Shown: positions 1-6,639, counted from the stretch's first letter. The stretch is DNA of 9,785 nt from PALSA-607 sp036510735 (GCA_036510735.1 DATCDK010000153.1:1-9785); one strand, 5' to 3'. Program-made: numbers and translations. The notes: generated by a model from the sequence alone, not told the origin.

Positions 1-117
1 CGCGCGGGGTCCGCGACTGCGGGCCAGCACGGTGCCGTCGCCGGCCACCAGCGCGACGTCGGTCTTGCTGTTGCCGCCGTCAATAGCGAGGACGGCGGCC
101 TCGGGCCGATCTGTCAC
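1..117 (-). CDS. BadF/BadG-type sugar kinase (probable N-acetylglucosamine kinase), N-terminal 39 codons only
   Basis: The gene starts at a GTG (115-117) and runs off the left edge; only the first 39 residues are visible. Residues 11-20 read AIDGGNSKTD, the phosphate-1 loop of the ASKHA ATPase superfamily in the form typical of the BadF/BadG/BcrA/BcrD group that includes N-acetylglucosamine kinases. It is followed by a strand-turn pattern (VALVAGDGTVLARSRGP) usual for that fold. Such enzymes transfer phosphate from ATP to a sugar hydroxyl in the cytoplasm. The start codon overlaps the TGA stop of the upstream GH4 gene as GTGA, so the two are one translationally coupled unit. The family call is good. 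The substrate (GlcNAc, another hexose or a disaccharide) cannot be decided from this fragment. Confidence 0.85.
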   Translation of the reverse strand, partial: MTDRPEAAVLAIDGGNSKTDVALVAGDGTVLARSRGPRA

Positions 118-1382
118 CGCAGCGCGTCCGCCCATGGCAGGTACTCATGATTCGCGGCGAGCAACCGGTCGGTCAGTCCGTTGGCGAGGTCGATCTGCCC
201 CACGAGTGGATGCGCAAGGAGTGCCTTGAAGATCCGCTCACGGCCACCGCGGATCGCCGCGTCGACGGCCAGCTCCTCGTACGCGGTGACATGAGCGATG
301 AGACCAGCGAACAGCGGCGCAACCGGTGCGGCGGCCAGCGGCGTTGCGCCGCGGGCATCGACGACGGCGGGCATCTCGATCACCGCATCGTCGGACAGGA
401 AAGGCAAAGTGCCGGCGTTGCGGACGTTCACGACCTGCACGTCGCCGGTGTCGCGCACCAACGACGACATGAGGTTGACCGCCGACTCGGAGTAGTACGC
501 GCCGCCGCGTTGTGCCAGCAGATCAGGCTTCTTTGACAGCGTCGGGTCGGCGTACATCTCGAGCAACTCTTGCTCGACGCCCGCAACAACCTGCGCCCGC
601 GTCGGTGCACCGCGCAGCTCGTCGACCACCGCGTCGTGCTGGTAGTAGTACCGCAAGTAGTACGACGGGACGACGCCAAGCTCGCGTACGACGTCAACAG
701 GCAGCTCGATGTGGCCGGCGATTTCGTCGCCGTGGTCGGCCAGCAATTGCGGCAGCACGTCGACACCGTCGACGATCACGCCGCGCTCCCACGAGAGGTG
801 GTTAAGGCCGACGTGGTCGAGCTGCACCTGCGTGGGGTCGACGCCCAGCAGTTGCGCAAAGTAGCGCTCGAACCCGATCGCGACGTTGCAAAGGCCGACC
901 GCCCGATGCCCGCCGTCGAGCAGCGCGCGCGTGACGATGCCGACCGGGTTGGTGAAGTCGACGATCCATGCGCCGGGCGCCGCGTACTTCCCCGCGCGTT
1001 CGGCGATGTCGAGAACGATCGGCACGGTGCGCAGCGCCTTGGCCAGACCACCGGCCCCGGTCGTCTCCTGGCCGATACAGCCGCATTCGAGGGGCCAGCT
1101 CTCGTCGCGATGGCGAGCCGCCTGCCCGCCCACCCGCAACTGCAGGACCACCGCGCCGGCGGAGTCGATGCCGGCGTCGAGGTCGGAGGTCCACGAAATC
1201 TTGGCGGGGTGGTCGTAGGCGGCCATGATGCGCTGCGAGACGCCGCCGACGAGTTCGAGGCGGCGCGGGTCGGGATCGATGAGGACGAGCTCCTCGAGCG
1301 GGAGCTGGTCGCGGAGCCTGGCCATGCCGTCGACGAGTTCGGGCGTGTAGGTCGAACCGCCACCCACGACGGCAAGCTTCAT
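114..1382 (-). CDS. GH4 family NAD-dependent 6-phospho-beta-glucosidase-like enzyme
   Basis: This is a 422-residue protein, the usual GH4 length. An N-terminal Rossmann motif VVGGGSTYTPEL (residues 5-16) binds NAD. LRVGG (82-86) and GQETTGAGG (104-112) are GH4 landmarks, as is DFTNPVGI (142-149). Metal ligands are expected at Cys165 (GLCNVAIG) and His195 (GLNHLSW). The Tyr-rich stretch SYYLRYYY (240-247) lies where the catalytic base Tyr falls in the family. GH4 enzymes cleave 6-phosphorylated glycosides by transient NAD-dependent oxidation at C3 with a divalent metal, in the cytoplasm. The ATG at 1380-1382 has a good ribosome binding site (AGGAG, 1389-1393 on the minus strand). The gene is followed by a BadF-type kinase with a GTGA overlap and preceded by its own promoter. 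The 6-phospho-beta-glucosidase subfamily fits best, but the exact sugar (cellobiose-6-P, chitobiose-6-P or other) is not shown. Confidence 0.92.
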   Translation of the reverse strand: MKLAVVGGGSTYTPELVDGMARLRDQLPLEELVLIDPDPRRLELVGGVSQRIMAAYDHPAKISWTSDLDAGIDSAGAVVLQLRVGGQAARHRDESWPLECGCIGQETTGAGGLAKALRTVPIVLDIAERAGKYAAPGAWIVDFTNPVGIVTRALLDGGHRAVGLCNVAIGFERYFAQLLGVDPTQVQLDHVGLNHLSWERGVIVDGVDVLPQLLADHGDEIAGHIELPVDVVRELGVVPSYYLRYYYQHDAVVDELRGAPTRAQVVAGVEQELLEMYADPTLSKKPDLLAQRGGAYYSESAVNLMSSLVRDTGDVQVVNVRNAGTLPFLSDDAVIEMPAVVDARGATPLAAAPVAPLFAGLIAHVTAYEELAVDAAIRGGRERIFKALLAHPLVGQIDLANGLTDRLLAANHEYLPWADALR

Positions 1383-1395
1383 CGGGGTTCTCCTG

Positions 1396-1446
1396 AGGCA
1401 GGCTCGAAGTACTCGAGGGAGACGCGGATTGTAAACTTCCCTGCCT
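1396..1446 (-). promoter_or_regulatory. Structured 5' leader / candidate operator of the GH4 operon
   Basis: In the leader, AGGCAGG (1440-1446 read on the minus strand, at the predicted transcript start) is the exact complement of CCTGCCT (1396-1402), which ends next to the Shine-Dalgarno sequence. Inside lies an inverted repeat CTCGA-N5-TCGAG (1403-1417), able to form a 5-bp hairpin or serve as an operator. An AT-richer patch, AGTTTACAAT (1428-1437), sits just downstream of the predicted start point, where a sugar-responsive repressor could bind. Pairing is visible; function is inferred. Confidence 0.4.
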
Positions 1447-1449
1447 ACT

Positions 1450-1479
1450 ACGCTAGTGCGCTCGTTCTGAGGCTGTCAA
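1450..1479 (-). promoter_or_regulatory. Sigma-70-type promoter of the GH4-kinase operon
   Basis: On the minus strand a perfect TTGACA (1474-1479) is followed by an 18-bp spacer and TAGCGT (1450-1455), which fits the actinobacterial TANNNT -10 form. The -35 box begins directly after the TGA stop of the upstream membrane-protein gene (1480-1482). Transcription would begin near 1443, giving a leader of about 60 bases before the GH4 ATG. This separates the sugar genes from the upstream gene despite shared orientation. It is a sequence-based prediction. Confidence 0.7.
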
Positions 1480-2400
1480 TCAGTTCTTGCTGAAGAACAC
1501 GTCGACCCGCGGATTCGTGGTTGACCGCACGGTGAGGGTGTAGCCCTGCAACAGCGTCGTCGCGTTCGCGACCGCGATCGAATCGCCGATGCAGGTGATG
1601 TTGATCTGGCCGATCTGCGGGCTGGTGGCCGGCGGCACCGGAAGGAAGTTCTTCTTAATTATCGGCGACGAGGAAACCGACGCAGACGTCGTTGCTGGTG
1701 GGGACGTCGTGGGGCTGGCCGACGGTGAGCTCGTGGCGGAGTTGGTCGGGGTGACCGACGGTGGAGGCGGCGATTGCGAAGTCGACGGCGTCGGCGTGGG
1801 TGTCGGGGTCGGAGTAGGCGTCGGGGTGGAACTTGGCGTCACAGCTCCGCCGACGGCCAGCCCGTCGCGGCACACGTAGATGTATTCGACTGCACCTGGC
1901 GGCGGGATCACGATCACTGGCTTTGGCGATGCGGGCGGCGCTGAGGTGCTCGGGGTTGTCGGCGGCGTGGTCGTGGGGGAAACGCTACTTTTCGCCGGAG
2001 GCGTGTGAGAAGGCGTCGGAGTTGGGGGAGTCGGCCGAACCGTCGGTACGCCGATGGCGGACGCAACAACACTTGGGACCGGCGTGAGTGACGCGGAGTT
2101 CGCCGATGCAGCCGATGCGGACTGCTCGGCAACCTTTTGCTTGATGACGCCTTGCGGGGTGATCAGCCCTTGGCTGCCACTGACTTCCCGGCCAACCCGC
2201 TCGACGGCGGTCAGGGTGACGGCGGTGATCAGTACGCAGGAGAGCAGCCAGCCGAGCGCCAGGGTAAGCGGGCGGCCGGGCAGCCGCCGACTGATAGCAG
2301 CGGGCGCATGGAACAGGGCGGATGCCAGCCCTCGCCACCACCGCCACCACCGGCCACGTGGGCCAGTGGCCTGCTCAGGGGGGCTGTTGCGCTCGGACAC
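1480..2400 (-). CDS. Unrecognised single-pass membrane protein with Pro/Thr/Ser-rich outer region
   Basis: I do not recognise this 306-residue protein. It has a short basic, Trp-rich cytoplasmic N-terminus (RWWRWWR, 17-23) and one membrane segment at about 45-66. An outer stretch follows with Ala/Ser/Val character (91-118), then low-complexity Pro/Thr/Ser from about 119 to 262, including seven TP dipeptides (192-205). Two short ordered islands interrupt it: residues 171-186 (core YVCRDGLAVGGA) and the C-terminal 264-306 (core ITCIGDSIAVANA). They look alike, and each has one Cys (177 and 270), the only cysteines outside the membrane segment. The long linker resembles cell-wall-spanning stalks. 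The start is a GTG at 2398-2400 with only a weak ribosome site. The gene is divergent from a response regulator/histidine kinase pair, suggesting it is regulated by, or feeds signals to, that system; this is inference from position. Confidence 0.8.
   Translation of the reverse strand: MSERNSPPEQATGPRGRWWRWWRGLASALFHAPAAISRRLPGRPLTLALGWLLSCVLITAVTLTAVERVGREVSGSQGLITPQGVIKQKVAEQSASAASANSASLTPVPSVVASAIGVPTVRPTPPTPTPSHTPPAKSSVSPTTTPPTTPSTSAPPASPKPVIVIPPPGAVEYIYVCRDGLAVGGAVTPSSTPTPTPTPTPTPTPSTSQSPPPPSVTPTNSATSSPSASPTTSPPATTSASVSSSPIIKKNFLPVPPATSPQIGQINITCIGDSIAVANATTLLQGYTLTVRSTTNPRVDVFFSKN
1786..1827 (-). repeat. Hexanucleotide repeat encoding (Thr-Pro)7
   Basis: Seven successive six-base units, read on the minus strand as ACN-CCN, encode seven Thr-Pro dipeptides within the membrane protein's linker. 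Third positions vary (ACC, ACG, ACT, ACA; CCG, CCT, CCC), so the tract is old enough to have diverged or is kept for the amino acids. Such tracts can change length by slippage in steps that keep the frame. Confidence 0.85.
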
Positions 2401-2410
2401 GTGTCCATTC

Positions 2411-2430
2411 TCGGTCGATCTGGGTCGATC
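2411..2430. promoter_or_regulatory. 10-bp-period direct repeat, candidate response-regulator binding site
   Basis: Two adjacent decamers, TCGGTCGATC (2411-2420) and TGGGTCGATC (2421-2430), match at 9 of 10 positions. Tandem half-sites one helical turn apart are the usual target of OmpR/PhoB-type regulators, and such a regulator gene starts 86 bases away. The repeat lies 11-30 bases upstream of the divergent membrane-protein start, so it would most directly affect that gene. Binding is not shown. Confidence 0.4.
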
Positions 2431-2459
2431 CGGAGTTAAAGCCCTCTCAAGGTGGCGGC

Positions 2460-2471
2460 CGAATCTTGGCC
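2460..2471. repeat. 12-bp motif shared with the peptidase promoter (copy 1)
   Basis: CGAATCTTGGCC lies between the divergent membrane-protein and response-regulator genes. The same 12 bases occur on the minus strand at 6640-6651, upstream of the S9 peptidase. Here it overlaps a perfect 10-bp palindrome, CTTGGCCAAG (2465-2474). It would lie about 45-56 bases upstream of the predicted response-regulator transcript start. Confidence 0.35.
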
Positions 2472-2502
2472 AAGCAGATGCGGTTTCGGGGCCCGCATTG
2501 AG

Positions 2503-2516
2503 TACGGTCAGTCACG
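2503..2516 (+). promoter_or_regulatory. -10 box for a probable leaderless response-regulator transcript
   Basis: TACGGT (2503-2508) fits the TANNNT -10 form and ends 7 bases before the GTG start at 2516, so transcription would start on or beside the start codon. No Shine-Dalgarno sequence is present, which agrees with a leaderless mRNA. No clear -35 box is seen. Confidence 0.5.
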
Positions 2517-3208
2517 TGCCCCGTCTGCTGCTGATCGAGGACGACGCTGCGATCCGGACCTCGCTGACCCGCTCGCTCTCTGAGCGCGGCCACGCGGTGG
2601 CCTCCGCGCCGACGGCGATGGCCGGCCTCCAGGCGGTCGTCGACACCGCGCCTGACCTGGTCGTCTTGGATCTAGGGCTGCCGGATCTCGACGGCGGCAA
2701 GCTCATCCAGATGGTGCGCGCGGTCAGCAAGGTGCCGATCATCGTGGCCACTGCCCGTGACGACCAGGCTGAGATGGTTCGGATTCTCGACTGGGGCGCC
2801 GACGATTACGTCGTCAAGCCGTTCGCCTCTGACCACCTCGAGGCCCGCATCAGGGCAGTCCTGCGCCGGATGGCCAGTGGCGACGCCGCCCAAGCAGTGG
2901 TGGTCGGCGGTCTGCGCATCGACCAGCGCACCCGGGAAGCCAGTCTCGACGGCGAAAAGCTCGAACTCACCCGCAAGGAGTTCGACCTGCTGCTGTATCT
3001 CGCCGAGCACGAAGGTGAGGTCGTGAGCAAGCGAGTGCTGCTGGCCGAGGTGTGGCAGCAGGCCTACGGCGGCGCAGACAAGACCGTCGACGTCCATCTG
3101 TCGTGGTTGCGCCGCAAACTCGGGGAGTCGGCGGCCGCGCCGCGCTACCTGCTGAGCGTGCGCGGTGTCGGCGTGAAACTCGTCGGCCCGTCCGAACCTG
3201 ACAGTTAG
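2516..3208 (+). CDS. OmpR/PhoB-family response regulator
   Basis: This 230-residue protein has the classic two-domain layout. The receiver domain (about 3-115) has an acidic pocket (Asp9, Asp10), phosphoacceptor Asp52 (VLDLGLPD), Thr79 (VATARDD) and Lys101 (VVKPF). A winged-helix DNA-binding domain (about 128-225) carries the recognition-helix pattern KTVDVHLSWLRRKL and the wing YLLSVRGVGVKL. It is phosphorylated by a partner histidine kinase and binds DNA, usually as a dimer on direct repeats. The GTG at 2516 places the first beta strand (PRLLLIEDD) at the N-terminus as in relatives. The reading frame stays open upstream to 2054, but that part overlaps the opposite-strand gene and matches no receiver sequence. 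The kinase gene follows 11 bases later in an operon. The regulon is unknown. Confidence 0.95.
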   Translation: MPRLLLIEDDAAIRTSLTRSLSERGHAVASAPTAMAGLQAVVDTAPDLVVLDLGLPDLDGGKLIQMVRAVSKVPIIVATARDDQAEMVRILDWGADDYVVKPFASDHLEARIRAVLRRMASGDAAQAVVVGGLRIDQRTREASLDGEKLELTRKEFDLLLYLAEHEGEVVSKRVLLAEVWQQAYGGADKTVDVHLSWLRRKLGESAAAPRYLLSVRGVGVKLVGPSEPDS

Positions 3209-3219
3209 CCCGACTCTGC

Positions 3220-4512
3220 ATGCGCAGAAGGCTACTGATCCTTGCGGCGGCGACCACGACGCTTGTCATCGTGGCATTTCTCGTTCCGCTGTCGGTGCTC
3301 GTGCGCAACCTCGCGCACCAGCGTGCGTTGAACGACGGATTGAAAGAATCGCAGCGCGTCGTCAACGCCGTGCAAACCATCGAGCGGACGCCAGCGGCGA
3401 TCGGTGAGGCGGTAAAAGGCTCGCCGGCCGGGATTGTGGTCTCGGTTCGGCTTGGAAACGGGCAGTGGGTCGGTGGGTTGCCGCCCGATCCGGATTCGCC
3501 GGCGCGCCAGTTCGCCGTGGGACCTAATGGCACTGAATTGCGCGAGGTCCAGGTGCGTTACAAGGGCGGTCTCGAGATCTGGCATCCCGTCACTGATGCG
3601 CCCGGAAAACCCATTGTCATCCGCACGTTCGTCTCGGCTTCGCTGTTCAACAAGGGAGTCTTTTCGGCGATCGTGATCCTGGTGCTCGTGGGGATCGCGA
3701 TCCTGGCGGTCGCGATGATCATCGCTGACCAGTTGGCGCGATGGACAGTGCGGCCGGTTGCCGCGCTCGCGTCGACGGCCAACCGGTTGTCGTCGGGGCA
3801 GATGCTTGCCCGCGCCCCCGTCACCGGCCCGCGCGAAGTCGTCGAGGTCGGTATTGCGATGAACCGGTTGGCAAAACGGATCAACGAGCTGCTGGACGAC
3901 GAGCGCGAGCAGGTTGCGGATCTGTCCCATCGGCTGCGTACGCCGGTGGCTGCCGTGAAGCTGGCCGTCGAGGCGTTGCCGGAGTCACCCGAAGCGACGC
4001 GGCTCACCGAACATGTCGACGCGCTCGAGCGAACTGTCGGTTCGGTCATCCGTGAAGCTCGGCGGGGCGTGCGCGAGCAACCGGCGCCTGCGTGCGATGT
4101 CGTCAGCGTGGTGAAAGAGCGCGTCGCGTTCTGGGCGGTGCTTGCCGAGGATCAGGGACGCCGGGTTGAGTTGCGATTGCCGACAGTGTCGCGGTTCGTT
4201 CGGGTATCCGCCGACGATCTCGCGGCCGCCATCGATGCCTTGCTGGAGAACGTATTCGCGCACACCGCCGAGGGCACGGCGATGGCGGTGGCGGTCGAAC
4301 TCGACCGGGTCGATGCGTGGATCACTGTCTCCGACGAAGGTCCGGGCATCGGACCCGACTCCGTCGACCGGGGCCGCAGTGCCGGCGGCTCGACCGGCCT
4401 CGGTCTCGACATCGTGCGGCGCACGGCGCAAGGATCGGGCGGCAGCTTCGGCGTCGGCGCTTCGCCCACCGGTGGCGCGGCAATGATGATGCGGCTGGGG
4501 CCAGCCGACTAG
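3220..4512 (+). CDS. Membrane-bound HAMP/HisKA sensor histidine kinase
   Basis: This 430-residue kinase has a first membrane helix at about 5-29, an outer sensor of about 115 residues (30-145), a second helix at about 148-170, HAMP at about 171-225, HisKA from about 228, and an HATPase domain from about 292 to the end. The phosphorylated His is His237 in DLSHRLRTP. The ATPase boxes are Asn344 (LLENVFAHT), DEGPGIG (372-378) and GGSTGLGLDIVRR (389-401). The residue after His237 is Arg, where most HisKA kinases have Glu or Asp; I recall the SHRLRTP form as recurrent in actinobacterial kinases. The sensor has no recognised fold. The gene starts 11 bases after the regulator stop with no clear ribosome site, suggesting reinitiation. 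It should phosphorylate the adjacent regulator. Its stop lies 6 bases from the stop of the convergent peptidase gene. Confidence 0.95.
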   Translation: MRRRLLILAAATTTLVIVAFLVPLSVLVRNLAHQRALNDGLKESQRVVNAVQTIERTPAAIGEAVKGSPAGIVVSVRLGNGQWVGGLPPDPDSPARQFAVGPNGTELREVQVRYKGGLEIWHPVTDAPGKPIVIRTFVSASLFNKGVFSAIVILVLVGIAILAVAMIIADQLARWTVRPVAALASTANRLSSGQMLARAPVTGPREVVEVGIAMNRLAKRINELLDDEREQVADLSHRLRTPVAAVKLAVEALPESPEATRLTEHVDALERTVGSVIREARRGVREQPAPACDVVSVVKERVAFWAVLAEDQGRRVELRLPTVSRFVRVSADDLAAAIDALLENVFAHTAEGTAMAVAVELDRVDAWITVSDEGPGIGPDSVDRGRSAGGSTGLGLDIVRRTAQGSGGSFGVGASPTGGAAMMMRLGPAD

Positions 4513-4518
4513 GGGCGG

Positions 4519-6615
4519 CTAGCCCAGGACCAGGCCGGTGTGCGCGGCAAGGAACGCGAGGGTGTCGACGGAGAGGTCGACGCTGCGACTCACTGCTCGT
4601 GCGCCGTGCCCGACGTCGCTCTCGCGACGAAAGATGATGGGCCTGCTCGCCGACGTGGCGAACTGCAGAGCCGCGCACATCTTGCGCGCATGTAGCGGAT
4701 CGACGCGGGTGTCGGAATCGAAGACGGTGAAAAGTACTGCCGGGTACTCGGTGCCTTCGACGACGTGGTGGTAGGGCGAGTACGCGAATAACCAGCCAAG
4801 TTCGACGGGGTCGTCGGCACTGCCGTACTCCTCGCTCCACAACTGACCGAAGCCGAACTTCTCGTAGCGCACCATGTCGAGCAGCGGCGCCGAACACGCG
4901 ACGGCGGCGTACTTGTCGGGTGCCTGCGTTAGTGCAGCACCAACCAGTAGCCCACCGTTGCTACCGCCGGAGATACCGAGCTGTGCCGGCGTGGTCCACC
5001 CGTTGTTGCTCAACCAGTCGGCTGCGGCGTGAAAGTCGTCGAAGACGTTCTGCTTGTTGCCCCGCATGCCGGCGCGGTGCCAGCTCTCGCCTTCCTCGCC
5101 GCCGCCGCGCAGGTTCGCCACCGCGTAGATGCCGCCAGCCTCGACCCACGCCAGCATGGTGGCCGAGTAGCCGGGCGTCATCGACGCGCCGAAACCCCCG
5201 TAGCCGCCGAGAATCGTCGGCCGAGGGTGATCGGGATCCGCCGCCGTCGACACCACGATCATGCGAACGGGTGTGCCGTCGCGGGAGGTGTAGGTCACGA
5301 GTCGCGCGTGCACGGTCGGCACCTCGACGGTGCCGGGAGCGCTTGCCCAGGCGACGGTCTGGCCGGTGCGCGCGTCGTAGCGGAAGACACTCGACGGCGT
5401 CGTGTGGTCCGTGTACCCGAACCAGCAGTCGGGGCCGCCGTCCGGACGCTCCGACAAGCCACCGATCGAGCCGAGACCTGGCAGCGGCACCTCACCGATG
5501 CGCTCGCCGGTCGCCAGGTCGTGCAGCGTGAGTTCACTGACCGCATGCCTTGTCCACGACGCGAGCAGGACCGGGCGCGCCAGCTCATCGCCGTCCAGGA
5601 TCGAGAAATCTTCGAGCACGGCCTCGGGATCCTCGGGCAACAGATCGCGCCACGTCTCCGGACCGGGATCATCCGGCATCGTCACCACGAGACGACCTCG
5701 CGGCGCGTCACGGTCGGTGTAGATGTAGGCACGGCCGTCGCGGCCGATGTGCACCGAGGTCTGCGCGTCGACGCCGACCTGCAGTTCTTTCAGCTCTGGC
5801 GATGCAGGGTCGGACGTCGTGAGGTCGGCGATCCACAGATCGTTGCGCGGGGCAGTACCGGGCGACGCGCTCACGACCAGCCAGCGCCCGTCGCGGCTCA
5901 CCGATGCGGAGAAGAACGTCGTCTTGTCGAAGTCGGCGCCGAACACGCACACGTCGGTGTCGGGGTCAGTTCCGAGCCGGTGCAGCCACACCCGCCGGTG
6001 AAACTGCTCCTCACCTGCAGGGACCTCCGAAGGCGGCAAGCGGCGCACGTAGTAGTAGGCCTGCGCTCCGGGCAGCCAGCCGACGGGGGAGTAGCGGCAC
6101 CGATCGATCGGGCCGTCGATGATCGCGCCGGTTTCGACGTCGATCACCCGCAGGATCGACTCCTCGTCGCCGCCTTCGGAGATTTGGTAGGCGAGGAGTT
6201 CGCCTTCCTTCGATGGCTGCCACGCGTCGAGGGTCGTGGTGCCGGACGGGTCGAGTTGCATCGGGTCGAGCAGGGTGCGCTCGGTGCCGTCGGGATCGAC
6301 CGTGACGAGGACGGCATGCTCCTGGTCGGCGGTGCGGCGCATGAAGAACTGGCGCTCCCCGCGCCAGGCGGGGGCGGTCACCACCCCGGCTGCCATCAGC
6401 GACGTGAGCCTGGTGCGCAGCTCGGTACGGCCGGCCAGCGCTGACAGGTGCTCGTTCGCGAGCGCGTCTTCTGCCTCGAGCCAGCTGGTTGACTCCGACG
6501 TGGCCGGGTCCTCGAGCGACCGGTACGGGTCCGGGACGTCGTACGTCGGCGCCGCGACAGGAAGTTTCTCCACCAGGTCGAGGCGACGCGCCGCGGGATA
6601 CGTCGGCTTCGTCAT
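4519..6615 (-). CDS. S9A prolyl-oligopeptidase-type serine peptidase
   Basis: This 698-residue protein is near the roughly 700 typical of S9A peptidases. An N-terminal part (to about 75, PDPYRSLEDP at 28-37) and a central beta-propeller region (about 76-430) precede an alpha/beta-hydrolase catalytic domain (about 430-698). The triad is visible: Ser552 in GISGGSNGG, Asp635 in FDSDTRVDP and His670 in DVGHGA. Its order and spacing resemble porcine prolyl oligopeptidase (554/641/680); Arg637 matches its substrate-binding Arg643. NLRGGGEEGESWH (501-513) and GGYGGFG (470-476) are further S9 signatures. No signal peptide is seen, so it probably hydrolyses short proline-containing peptides in the cytoplasm. 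The ATG at 6613-6615 is preceded by a -10 box at leaderless spacing. Precise cleavage specificity is not determined. Confidence 0.95.
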   Translation of the reverse strand: MTKPTYPAARRLDLVEKLPVAAPTYDVPDPYRSLEDPATSESTSWLEAEDALANEHLSALAGRTELRTRLTSLMAAGVVTAPAWRGERQFFMRRTADQEHAVLVTVDPDGTERTLLDPMQLDPSGTTTLDAWQPSKEGELLAYQISEGGDEESILRVIDVETGAIIDGPIDRCRYSPVGWLPGAQAYYYVRRLPPSEVPAGEEQFHRRVWLHRLGTDPDTDVCVFGADFDKTTFFSASVSRDGRWLVVSASPGTAPRNDLWIADLTTSDPASPELKELQVGVDAQTSVHIGRDGRAYIYTDRDAPRGRLVVTMPDDPGPETWRDLLPEDPEAVLEDFSILDGDELARPVLLASWTRHAVSELTLHDLATGERIGEVPLPGLGSIGGLSERPDGGPDCWFGYTDHTTPSSVFRYDARTGQTVAWASAPGTVEVPTVHARLVTYTSRDGTPVRMIVVSTAADPDHPRPTILGGYGGFGASMTPGYSATMLAWVEAGGIYAVANLRGGGEEGESWHRAGMRGNKQNVFDDFHAAADWLSNNGWTTPAQLGISGGSNGGLLVGAALTQAPDKYAAVACSAPLLDMVRYEKFGFGQLWSEEYGSADDPVELGWLFAYSPYHHVVEGTEYPAVLFTVFDSDTRVDPLHARKMCAALQFATSASRPIIFRRESDVGHGARAVSRSVDLSVDTLAFLAAHTGLVLG

Positions 6616-6621
6616 GAAGCG

Positions 6622-6627
6622 ACCCTA
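6622..6627 (-). promoter_or_regulatory. -10 box for a probable leaderless peptidase transcript
   Basis: On the minus strand TAGGGT fits TANNNT and ends 6 bases before the ATG of the S9 peptidase, with no Shine-Dalgarno sequence between. This spacing places the transcript start at the start codon. A weak -35 would fall within or beside the shared 12-bp motif at 6640-6651. Confidence 0.5.
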
Positions 6628-6639
6628 ACCAACGGGCGC

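Noticed and set aside
570..1493. 307-codon open frame on the plus strand opposite the GH4 gene
   Set aside because: It is antisense to a full-length GH4 enzyme with all landmarks. No motif is seen, and it crosses the GH4 promoter.
1786..1827. Short tandem repeat as a CRISPR or mobile-element signature
   Set aside because: The units are 6 bp, in frame, and encode Thr-Pro within a Pro/Thr/Ser linker; there are no spacers or flanking duplications.
2054..2515. In-frame N-terminal extension of the response regulator
   Set aside because: It would overlap most of the opposite-strand membrane-protein start region, adds no domain, and the GTG at 2516 gives the canonical receiver N-terminus with a -10 box at leaderless spacing.
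4513..4530. GGCTAGCC palindrome near the convergent stops as a terminator
   Set aside because: It is only 8 bp with no loop and no T-run, so it cannot form an intrinsic terminator hairpin.
5029..6444. 471-codon open frame on the plus strand opposite the S9 peptidase
   Set aside because: The peptidase on the other strand has a complete triad and normal length. The opposite frame is low-complexity Arg/His/Val-rich sequence without a domain or ribosome site.
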